The translations under genes and the position numbers were made by a program. From positions 2,870,501-2,934,500 of the forward strand of contig NZ_CP066369.1 in the NCBI RefSeq assembly GCF_016406305.1: 64,000 nucleotides of DNA, in the 5' to 3' direction. This document shows positions 57,543 to 64,000 of this stretch, one piece after another. Within the stretch, counting starts at the first letter, position 1. Each line of letters opens with the position of its first letter. The notes under the pieces were generated by a model that saw only the letters and a program-made list of their open reading frames with translations, was not told the DNA's origin and ran no database searches. Source of the DNA: Shewanella putrefaciens (GTDB taxonomy: Bacteria; Pseudomonadota; Gammaproteobacteria; Enterobacterales; Shewanellaceae).

Positions 57543-57618
57543 TGGTATCCCCTAGGGGATTCGAACCCCTGTTACCGCCGTGAAAGGGCGGTGTCCTAGG
57601 CCTCTAGACGAAGGGGAC
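57543..57618 (-). tRNA. tRNA-Glu(UUC) 7
   Basis: Full cloverleaf with UUC anticodon and encoded CCA; lies between the two Ala genes. Confidence 0.97.
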
Positions 57619-57671
57619 ACAAGGACATATTAATTTGAATCTTCTTTATAAAGATCCCCGTTTAACATCTA

Positions 57672-57710
57672 CGGTGTCCTAGGCGCACTCTTCAAAAGAA
57701 CGAAGGGTAC
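57672..57710 (-). repeat. partial tRNA-Glu-like piece 7
   Basis: 5' tRNA-Glu-like fragment with GTACCC at the acceptor position. Confidence 0.75.
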
Positions 57711-57776
57711 ACAAGGACATATTAATTTGGCTAACATTATTGCTAACACTGCCACCGCTTAATATGGCGGTAAGTT

Positions 57777-57852
<76 letters not shown>

Positions 57853-57919
57853 AAACTTATCAAACTACATTTAAGTGCACTGCAAGCATTTGCTCGCCTG
57901 TGTCTCAACTGCGTGGCGC

Positions 57920-57948
57920 ATTCTATGCAGCACACCTAAAAGTGTCAA
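57920..57948 (-). promoter_or_regulatory. promoter of the tRNA-Ala/Glu array
   Basis: On the minus strand TTGACA (57943-57948) and TAGAAT (57920-57925) are separated by 17 bases, followed by a G+C-rich discriminator (GCGCCACGC), typical of growth-rate-controlled stable RNA promoters. It overlaps the space just past the gltX stop. Confidence 0.85.
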
Positions 57949-57956
57949 CTCGTTTT

Positions 57957-59381
57957 TTAGGAATTTATTCTATCTGCTACAAATTCAATCGCTTTGGATA
58001 TTCTTTGCTCAGAACGGCTTCTTCCAATTAAAAATAACGTAATATCAAGGCCCGGTGACTGCCCTGCTCCAGTGACAGCAACGCGTAATGGCATACCCAC
58101 TTTGCCCATACCCACATTTAATTCAGTCGCAGTATCTTCAATCGCCTGATGAATCGCCTCAGCAGTCCACTCAGGTAATGCGGCTAACTTTTGCTGTACT
58201 AATTGTAATGGCTCAAGTGCTACACCACGTAAATGCTTTTTCGCCTGCTCAGCATCGAACTCTGCGAAGTCTTCATAAAAATAGCGACTAGAGGCGGCTA
58301 ACTCTTTTAAGGTCTTGGCGCGTTCAGCTAATGCAGTGACGACGGCAGATAAGGCAGGACCATTTGAGGTATCAATCTTTTGGTCGTCCATGTGCCACTG
58401 TAAGTGAGAAGCTACATAGTCAGGATCGAGCGTCTTAATATAGTGTTGGTTCAACCAAACTAATTTTTCAGTATTAAAAGCAGAAGGCGCCTTGTTAATA
58501 TCGTCTAACTTAAAGTATTGCTTCATTTCCTCGAGAGAGAAAACTTCTTGATCGCCGTGTGACCAACCTAAACGCACTAAATAGTTGAGCAGCGCTTCGG
58601 GTAAATAGCCATCATCACGATATTGCATTACGCTCACCGCACCATGACGCTTAGATAACTTAGCGCCGTCATCACCCAAAATCATCGATACATGGGCATA
58701 TTCAGGAATAGGTGCACCTAGCGCTTTAAGGATGTTGATTTGGCGCGGAGTGTTATTGATATGATCTTCCCCACGTACCACACAAGTGATCCCCATATCC
58801 CAATCGTCTACGACGACACAGAAGTTATAGGTAGGTACACCATCGGTACGGGCGATGATCAAGTCATCTAATGCATCGTTTGAGAATTCAATACGACCAC
58901 GAACGTGATCGTCAAATACCACAGAACCGCCAATTGGATTTTTGAAACGCACAACGAAAGGCTCGTCACTCTCACCCGCTGACAGAACACGCGCAGGCAA
59001 ATCACGGCAGCAGCCATCGTACTTTTGCGCTTCACCATTTGCTGCTTGTGCTTCTCTCAAGGCATCGATGCGTTCACGTGAGCAATAACATTTATATGCT
59101 GTACCCTGCTCTAACATTTGCGCGATGATTTCGTTATAACGGTCAAAACGCTTAGTTTGGTAATATGGACCTTCGTCCCAAGTCAAACCTAGCCAATTCA
59201 TGCCTTCTAAAATGGCATCACAAGCAGCTTGGGTCGAACGTTCAATATCCGTATCTTCAATGCGTAATACAAACTCACCATTATTGGCGCGGGCTTGTAA
59301 CCAAGAATAAAGTGCAGTACGGGCACCGCCCACGTGCAAAAAGCCTGTTGGACTAGGGGCAAAACGCGTCTTAGTTGTCAT
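57957..59381 (-). CDS. gltX: Glutamyl-tRNA synthetase GltX
   Basis: A class I synthetase of 474 residues. The HIGH-type motif is in [14 protein letters not shown] (residues 9-22) and the KMSKS-type motif is KLSKRHG (about 237-243). Zinc-binding-like Cys residues occur in KCYCSRE and later in DGCCRDL. It charges tRNA-Glu. The gene ends just before the promoter of a cluster of seven tRNA-Glu genes, so enzyme and substrate genes are side by side. Confidence 0.97.
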   Translation of the reverse strand: MTTKTRFAPSPTGFLHVGGARTALYSWLQARANNGEFVLRIEDTDIERSTQAACDAILEGMNWLGLTWDEGPYYQTKRFDRYNEIIAQMLEQGTAYKCYCSRERIDALREAQAANGEAQKYDGCCRDLPARVLSAGESDEPFVVRFKNPIGGSVVFDDHVRGRIEFSNDALDDLIIARTDGVPTYNFCVVVDDWDMGITCVVRGEDHINNTPRQINILKALGAPIPEYAHVSMILGDDGAKLSKRHGAVSVMQYRDDGYLPEALLNYLVRLGWSHGDQEVFSLEEMKQYFKLDDINKAPSAFNTEKLVWLNQHYIKTLDPDYVASHLQWHMDDQKIDTSNGPALSAVVTALAERAKTLKELAASSRYFYEDFAEFDAEQAKKHLRGVALEPLQLVQQKLAALPEWTAEAIHQAIEDTATELNVGMGKVGMPLRVAVTGAGQSPGLDITLFLIGRSRSEQRISKAIEFVADRINS

Positions 59382-59818
59382 AATGGGACACTAACCTATA
59401 TAAAGTCGTCTAGATAAAGACAATCACAGTAAAAAGTGCGCTTATTCTAACAGTCAAAGTCTGCGCTGCAAATGGGCCATACAGGCCAGCTGCATATATC
59501 TCATAAAATCCCCCTACCGAGCCGCGCCTCCTTTATATAAGCAACCTTTATATAGACCATCATCCTATCCACTGAAAATCAGTCCAAAAGTCTGGGCAAT
59601 ACAATATTGATCAATCACCAATTCACTTATTAAGCTGGCGACCCAACAAGTGACGGGAAAGCTATTCGATACCTTAATGGCTTAATAAAGTAACACTTTG
59701 ATTGATGGCGTGATTAACAATAAGCCAATGCGAACAAAAATAGCGCGACCAATGCTTTTTTCATTAAAAAGCGTTGACACTAGATCGAACCTCCCTATAA
59801 TACGGCTCCACACAGCGA
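59382..59818. other. divergent region between gltX and tRNA-Val
   Basis: No protein gene supported. It must hold the gltX promoter on the minus strand and carries the tRNA-Val promoter at 59774-59801. An open frame over 59698-59910 reads through the tRNA and is discarded. Confidence 0.5.
59774..59801 (+). promoter_or_regulatory. promoter of the tRNA-Val array
   Basis: Consensus TTGACA (59774-59779) and TATAAT (59796-59801) with a 16-base spacer, then ACGGCTCC. The first tRNA-Val starts 18 bases after the -10 box. Confidence 0.92.
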
Positions 59819-59894
59819 GGTCGATTAGCTCAGCTGGGAGAGCACCTCCCTTACAAGGAGGGGGTCACTGGTTCGAGCCCAGTATCGACCACCA
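59819..59894 (+). tRNA. tRNA-Val(UAC) 1
   Basis: 76 bases with encoded CCA; anticodon loop CTTACAA gives UAC. Acceptor GGTCGAT pairs with ATCGACC, differing from copies 2-6 at one base pair (A6-U67 instead of C6-G67). Confidence 0.97.
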
Positions 59895-59942
59895 TAGCTT
59901 TATTAAATAATAATGTTATGGTTTACAAGCCGTTATATCCCA

Positions 59943-60018
59943 GGTCGCTTAGCTCAGCTGGGAGAGCACCTCCCTTACAAGGAGGGGGTCACTGGTTCGA
60001 GCCCAGTAGCGACCACCA
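59943..60018 (+). tRNA. tRNA-Val(UAC) 2
   Basis: Full cloverleaf, anticodon UAC, CCA encoded; acceptor GGTCGCT/AGCGACC. Confidence 0.97.
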
Positions 60019-60049
60019 TATAACGCTTTAACTGTATAAGTCATTCCCA

Positions 60050-60125
60050 GGTCGCTTAGCTCAGCTGGGAGAGCACCTCCCTTACAAGGAGGGGGTCACT
60101 GGTTCGAGCCCAGTAGCGACCACCA
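60050..60125 (+). tRNA. tRNA-Val(UAC) 3
   Basis: Same sequence as copy 2; spacer to copy 2 is 31 bases. Confidence 0.97.
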
Positions 60126-60172
60126 TTCATCCTATGAATAATGACTTAGCTTTGTGTATGTAAGAATTCCCA

Positions 60173-60248
60173 GGTCGCTTAGCTCAGCTGGGAGAGCACC
60201 TCCCTTACAAGGAGGGGGTCACTGGTTCGAGCCCAGTAGCGACCACCA
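60173..60248 (+). tRNA. tRNA-Val(UAC) 4
   Basis: Same sequence as copy 2. Confidence 0.97.
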
Positions 60249-60274
60249 TATTCTACAATACTCAATTTATCCCA

Positions 60275-60350
60275 GGTCGCTTAGCTCAGCTGGGAGAGCA
60301 CCTCCCTTACAAGGAGGGGGTCACTGGTTCGAGCCCAGTAGCGACCACCA
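60275..60350 (+). tRNA. tRNA-Val(UAC) 5
   Basis: Same sequence as copy 2; the 26-base spacer after it nearly equals the one before it. Confidence 0.97.
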
Positions 60351-60376
60351 TATTCTGCAATACTCAATTTATCCCA

Positions 60377-60452
60377 GGTCGCTTAGCTCAGCTGGGAGAG
60401 CACCTCCCTTACAAGGAGGGGGTCACTGGTTCGAGCCCAGTAGCGACCACCA
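60377..60452 (+). tRNA. tRNA-Val(UAC) 6
   Basis: Same sequence as copy 2; last of the array. No clear hairpin terminator follows. Confidence 0.97.
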
Positions 60453-60621
60453 TACTTTTTCCCCCATAAACTTTACCCTCAGCCCGACTCAACTATGCTT
60501 GATCTAGATCAGCGCGTATTTAATTGGTCATTTCACGTTTAATACTCCCGTTAAATACCAAATATGATTGCCACCCATGCCTGATCACACTCTGCCTTTG
60601 GCATACTTGGAGATCAACACT

Positions 60622-60852
60622 ATGGCCAGTGTCAGCCAATCCGCCTCCTTAACCCATATTGCGGCTTACCTAAAACACACCCACGCCTGCGATGAGCAAA
60701 CCGCCCTAAAGGAAGCCCGGGAAGTCATGCAGAATCTGGTGAGCATGCGCCAAAAAGGCTATATCACAGGTTGGTATTTCGATGAACGCGGCCACTTAGA
60801 ATTGCTTCCAAGCGATGCAATTCTTAAACGCATAGGCGCTGACGACGACTAA
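60622..60852 (+). CDS. Small hypothetical protein
   Basis: A 77-residue product from ATG 60622, which has GGAG ten bases upstream; in-frame starts at 60568 and 60577 are possible. The sequence is soluble and mostly helical (SLTHIAAYLKHTHACDEQTALKEAREVMQNLVSMR) with a short strand region (KGYITGWYFDERGHLELLP). I do not recognise a domain. It is placed alone between the tRNA-Val array and dctP. Confidence 0.6.
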   Translation: MASVSQSASLTHIAAYLKHTHACDEQTALKEAREVMQNLVSMRQKGYITGWYFDERGHLELLPSDAILKRIGADDD

Positions 60853-61106
60853 TTTTTCAACGCTATAACTCAAAGCCAGATATTATTTTATTTCCTTCAA
60901 TACGGCTTTCTCCTCGCTTAAACCATGGCATCAACCTATTAAACTCAGTCATTTTTTAAACTCATTTTGATCTCAAAATAACTAATTACGCTTACTTAAT
61001 CAGCAATGACAGAATACTCATCAGCAAGGCTGAAATAACCGTTTGGGTGGATTTCCACCCAAAGCAAAAATAAGCGTGAGCGAGATCTCACCCATTAAAC
61101 TAAAAG

Positions 61107-61122
61107 TGTGACAAACATCAAA
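61107..61122 (+). promoter_or_regulatory. CRP-like site upstream of dctP
   Basis: TGTGACAAACATCAAA matches TGTGA-N6-TCACA with one mismatch. It lies about 45 bases before the -24 box of the putative sigma-54 promoter. Confidence 0.5.
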
Positions 61123-61167
61123 TCAACTACACTTTAGTAACCAAACACTTACAGAAAGCTGCGTAAG

Positions 61168-61184
61168 TTGGCGTGGTATTTGCC
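61168..61184 (+). promoter_or_regulatory. sigma-54-like promoter of dctPQM
   Basis: TTGGCGTGGTATTTGCC has GG (61170-61171) and GC (61182-61183) at RpoN spacing, with TTGC intact and GT in place of AC. In many bacteria dct genes are activated by the DctB/DctD two-component system through sigma-54, so the match is sensible. The start would be near 61195. Confidence 0.6.
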
Positions 61185-61293
61185 TTTAGTAAGACAGACC
61201 TCAGGGAAATCAAGGCTGTATTCCTACTCACACTTGGTAACAAACTAACCAAGACTGGGGACAAATCCTAACAACAGAAAAAGGAACTCAAAA

Positions 61294-62316
61294 ATGACAT
61301 TGAATCAACAGATTGGAATCACCCGCCCATTGAAAACCGTTGCGAAAATGCTCGCCCTCGCCTCGGTGTTCGCAACTAGCTTTAACCTGTTCGCCGCCCC
61401 AGTTGAAATCAAATTTTCCCACGTTGTTGCGGAAAATACCCCAAAGGGCCAAATGGCACTTAAATTTAAAGAACTGGTCGAACAACGTTTACCGGGTGAA
61501 TACACTGTCAGCGTATTCCCTAACTCACAGTTATTTGGGGATAACAATGAGTTAGCAGCACTTTTGTTAAACGATGTGCAATTTGTGGCCCCTTCACTCT
61601 CTAAATTTGAGCGTTACACTAAACGCCTACAAGTATTTGATTTACCATTTTTATTTAATGATATGGACGCAGTAAACCGTTTCCAACAAGGTGAAGCAGG
61701 CCAAACGCTGCTGAACTCTATGAGCCGCAAGGGAATTGTCGGTTTAGGCTATCTGCACAATGGTATGAAACAATTCTCTGCCAATACCCCGCTAAAGCAA
61801 CCTACCGATGCTAAGGGTCTTAAGTTCCGTGTTATGGCCTCTGACGTATTAGCGGCTCAGTTTGATGCCGTCGGTGCCATCCCAGTGAAAAAACCTTTCT
61901 CTGAAGTGTTCACCCTGCTACAAACCCGCGCCATCGATGGTCAAGAAAATACTTGGTCTAACACTTACTCACAAAAATTCTATGAAGTTCAAAGCCATAT
62001 TACTGAAAGTAACCATGGTGTCTTAGATTACATGGTCGTGACTTCTGATGCGTTCTGGAAAGGCTTACCCGCTGACAAACGTAAGATCATCAAAGAAGCA
62101 TTAGATGAATCCATCGCCTTAGGTAATAAAATCGCGGCCGAGAAAGACAACGAAGATAAGAAGTTAATCCTTGATTCTAAACGTTCTACCTTAGTGACTT
62201 TAACACCTGCTGAACGCCAACAATGGGTCGATGTAATGAAGCCAGTTTGGGCTAAGTTTGAAGATCAAGTCGGTAAAGATGTGATTGAAGCCGCTGTTGC
62301 TGCAAATAAACAATAA
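61294..62316 (+). CDS. dctP: TRAP C4-dicarboxylate transporter, substrate-binding protein DctP
   Basis: A 340-residue periplasmic binding protein. The signal peptide ends about residue 33 (ASVFATSFNLFA) and family marks include FSHVVAENTPKGQMALKFKELVE, AAVFPNSQLFGDN-like VSVFPNSQLFGDNNELAALL, the Arg-bearing GLKFRVMASDVLAAQFDAVGA and QENTWSNTYSQKFYEVQ. It delivers C4-dicarboxylates such as succinate, fumarate or malate to DctQM. Start ATG after AAAAGGAAC. It is the first gene of dctPQM. Confidence 0.95.
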   Translation: MTLNQQIGITRPLKTVAKMLALASVFATSFNLFAAPVEIKFSHVVAENTPKGQMALKFKELVEQRLPGEYTVSVFPNSQLFGDNNELAALLLNDVQFVAPSLSKFERYTKRLQVFDLPFLFNDMDAVNRFQQGEAGQTLLNSMSRKGIVGLGYLHNGMKQFSANTPLKQPTDAKGLKFRVMASDVLAAQFDAVGAIPVKKPFSEVFTLLQTRAIDGQENTWSNTYSQKFYEVQSHITESNHGVLDYMVVTSDAFWKGLPADKRKIIKEALDESIALGNKIAAEKDNEDKKLILDSKRSTLVTLTPAERQQWVDVMKPVWAKFEDQVGKDVIEAAVAANKQ

Positions 62317-62326
62317 TGACAATACG

Positions 62327-62354
62327 CCGCTTAACCCTATTCGGGGTTAAGCGG
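62327..62354 (+). promoter_or_regulatory. intercistronic hairpin between dctP and dctQ
   Basis: Perfect 11-bp stem CCGCTTAACCC/GGGTTAAGCGG around TATTCG, just past the dctP stop and with no T run after it. A stable hairpin here could protect dctP mRNA from 3' decay or partly stop transcription, giving more binding protein than permease. Confidence 0.6.
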
Positions 62355-62378
62355 TATTTGAGCGAGGGGGGTACAGCT

Positions 62379-63029
62379 GTGATATCGCGAATTTTTGGTT
62401 ACTTTGAAGAAGGTGTACTCAATCTTTTGATCACCTTAATGACACTACTCGTATTTTCCGAGGTCGTAGCCCGATTTTTCTTCCATACGGGTTTTTTATG
62501 GATCCAAGAGCTCACATTAACCCTCTGTGGTTGGTTTGTGTTATTTGGTATGTCCTATGGCGTAAAAGTCGGTGCCCATATCGGTGTCGATGCCTTTGTT
62601 AAAAACTTAGCACCAAGGGCCAAAAAAATCACCGCCCTACTGACTACCTTAATTTGTTTAGTCTATTGCGGGCTGTTTTTAAAAGGCAGTTGGAGTTATT
62701 TAAGCCAAATGTACCAAATCGGTGTACCGATGGAAGATATTCATTTCCCTCAGTTTTTACTACATTCAATCGATCCTGATGTTGCTTGGAACACCTTTAA
62801 GATTGATGTAGAAGATGGTGCTGTCCCTATTTGGTTATCACAAAGCATCTTACTCATTGGTTTCAGTATGCTGACTTGGCGCTTCCTAGAGCTATTTATT
62901 GCCATCCTACGAAACCAAGCTTCAGGCGTCCACCTTGCCGATGAAGCCAAAGAAAGCATGCACTTAATCGATAAAAAACTGCCCGCAGACGAAGCAGACC
63001 ATAACAAGACTCAAAAAGGGGATAAATAA
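62379..63029 (+). CDS. dctQ: TRAP transporter small permease DctQ
   Basis: A 216-residue membrane protein with four helices; family marks are EVVARFFFHTGFLWIQELTLTLCGWFVLFGMSYGVK and the AHIGVDAF segment. I prefer the GTG at 62379, which has GAGGGGGG seven bases upstream, over the ATG at 62316 overlapping the dctP stop; the longer form would have to encode the hairpin in its first residues. The extended C-terminal tail (ADEAKESMHLIDKKLPADEADHN) is polar. Its stop overlaps the dctM start (TAATG). Confidence 0.92.
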   Translation: MISRIFGYFEEGVLNLLITLMTLLVFSEVVARFFFHTGFLWIQELTLTLCGWFVLFGMSYGVKVGAHIGVDAFVKNLAPRAKKITALLTTLICLVYCGLFLKGSWSYLSQMYQIGVPMEDIHFPQFLLHSIDPDVAWNTFKIDVEDGAVPIWLSQSILLIGFSMLTWRFLELFIAILRNQASGVHLADEAKESMHLIDKKLPADEADHNKTQKGDK

Positions 63030-64000
63030 TGACGATTGCAATACTATTTATCGTCCTATTCGGCTGTATGTTTTTAGGCATGCCAATCGCGATTGCGCTC
63101 GGTTTCTCCAGCATGCTGACCATTTTATTATTTTCGAATGATTCTTTAGCTTCTGTCGCCCTAAAGCTATATGAATCCACTTCGGAACATTACACCCTAT
63201 TAGCTATTCCATTCTTCATTTTATCCTCTGCATTTTTATCTACTGGCGGTGTAGCAAGGCGGATTATTGATTTTGCGATGGACAGTATAGGACATGTCCG
63301 TGGTGGTTTAGCCATGGCATCCGTGATGGCCTGTATGCTATTTGCCGCAGTTTCAGGTTCATCCCCAGCAACCGTTGCGGCGATTGGTTCTATCGTTATC
63401 GTGGGTATGGTGAAAGCCGGTTACCCCGAAAAATTCGCCGCGGGCGTGATTACTACTTCGGGTACGCTTGGCATTTTGATCCCACCTTCGATTGTGATGT
63501 TGGTTTATGCGGCGGCAACGGAAGTGTCAGCGGCCAGAATGTTTATGGCGGGCCTAATCCCTGGTTTAATGATGGGATTACTGCTAATGGTCGCCATTTA
63601 TATCGTCGCCCGTTTCAAGAATCTGCCGTCACGCCCTTTTCCTGGTTTTAAGCAACTTGGGATATCCAGTAGTAAAGCCCTCGGCGGATTGGCGCTGATC
63701 TTTATCGTATTAGGTTCCATCTATGGCGGCGTAGCAAGTCCAACCGAAGCCTCGGCCGTCGCATGTGTCTATGCGTACTTTATTGCCGTATTTGGCTACC
63801 GCGATATTGGCCCATTGAAGAATGTTGCATGGCGCAACCCAAATGAAAACCTAGTCGCGGCATGCGGGCGTAACTTAGCCCATATGGTGCTAGGCTTGAT
63901 TAAAACCCCGATTGACAAAGAAGTGCGTCATGTCGTGCGTGATGGCGTGAAAGTCAGCATTATGCTGCTGTTTATCATAGCTAACGCTATGCTGTTTGCC
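63029..64000 (+). CDS. dctM: TRAP transporter large permease DctM (partial)
   Basis: The beginning of the 12-helix TRAP permease; 324 codons are visible before the window ends, the whole is expected to be about 460. It starts MTIAILFIVLFGCMFLG, with family motifs FFAVSGSSPATVAAIGS-like FAAVSGSSPATVAAIG, TSGTLGILIPPSIVML and SPTEASAVACVYA. The start shares the A of the dctQ stop. It moves dicarboxylate with sodium across the inner membrane. Confidence 0.95.
   Translation, partial: MTIAILFIVLFGCMFLGMPIAIALGFSSMLTILLFSNDSLASVALKLYESTSEHYTLLAIPFFILSSAFLSTGGVARRIIDFAMDSIGHVRGGLAMASVMACMLFAAVSGSSPATVAAIGSIVIVGMVKAGYPEKFAAGVITTSGTLGILIPPSIVMLVYAAATEVSAARMFMAGLIPGLMMGLLLMVAIYIVARFKNLPSRPFPGFKQLGISSSKALGGLALIFIVLGSIYGGVASPTEASAVACVYAYFIAVFGYRDIGPLKNVAWRNPNENLVAACGRNLAHMVLGLIKTPIDKEVRHVVRDGVKVSIMLLFIIANAMLFA

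Larger units (their letters stand above)
60853..61293 (+). other. dctP upstream region
   Basis: No gene. It contains an inverted repeat TTTGGGTGG (61042-61050)/CCACCCAAA (61055-61063) that could be a terminator hairpin or an activator site, the CRP-like site at 61107 and the sigma-54-like element at 61168. Confidence 0.55.

Noticed and set aside
59698-60507. Two open frames reading AGRAPPLQGGGHWFEPS repeats
   Set aside because: They are translations of the tRNA-Val genes, a well-known type of false protein.

Overview
The window looks like a chromosomal segment of a Shewanella species (gammaproteobacteria, Alteromonadales), close to the S. oneidensis group. This rests on gene content and order recalled from that genus: fadIJ next to a MoxR/Bat operon, an ECF sigma factor with a DUF3379 partner, putP, fadL, a GH109-type oxidoreductase-fold glycosidase, sstT, cheV, clustered tRNA-Glu and tRNA-Val genes around gltX, and dctPQM. 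No phage, insertion sequence or CRISPR array was seen; nearly all of it reads as stable core chromosome.

Layout. 1-8.4 kb: a pitrilysin-type M16 peptidase, a very large periplasmic-propeller/PAS/GGDEF/EAL cyclic-di-GMP protein, then an unfamiliar pair: a secreted protein made of nine 13-residue AGHPYVKF repeats and, just behind it, a 38-residue basic peptide ending in GWWN. A sigma-54-like -24/-12 element precedes the pair. This is the most novel-looking part of the window. 8.4-12.5 kb: a small membrane protein and the minus-strand fadIJ beta-oxidation operon, with a FadR-like operator upstream. 12.6-21.2 kb: MoxR, DUF58, DUF4381, two von Willebrand factor A proteins and BatD, overlapping end to end, followed by an ECF sigma factor and a probable anti-sigma partner. 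21.3-25.8 kb: putP, fadL (two FadR-like operators), a VOC-domain protein and a SIMPL-domain protein. 25.9-31 kb: an RND efflux pair followed by a DUF2892 membrane protein and an exported rhodanese. 31.6-34.1 kb: a secreted subtilase behind a long AT-rich leader region.

34.1-42.3 kb is mostly minus-strand housekeeping: yaeQ, a siroheme-synthase N-domain protein, a DUF2007 protein, secF-secD-yajC-tgt-queA. 42.4-55.4 kb is mixed: ACP phosphodiesterase, RluA-type pseudouridine synthase, GH109-like protein, CIA30-domain protein, sstT, cheV, a dual-specificity phosphatase, a DEAD-box helicase, ogt plus an Ada-AlkA fusion (alkylation repair), and an ABC exporter. 55.8-60.5 kb holds 15 tRNA genes: seven tRNA-Glu(UUC) and two tRNA-Ala(GGC) on the minus strand, gltX, then six tRNA-Val(UAC) on the plus strand. 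The spacers of the Glu array carry seven partial tRNA-Glu-like pieces. 60.6-64 kb: a small unknown protein and the dctPQM TRAP transporter, with CRP-like and sigma-54-like sites upstream; dctM runs off the end.

Functional threads: fatty-acid uptake (fadL) and oxidation (fadIJ) appear to share FadR control; gltX sits between tRNA-Glu and tRNA-Val arrays; two alkylation-repair genes are paired; and two sigma-54-like promoters serve the repeat-protein operon and dctPQM. All assignments are by reading motifs in translated sequence; no database search was run.
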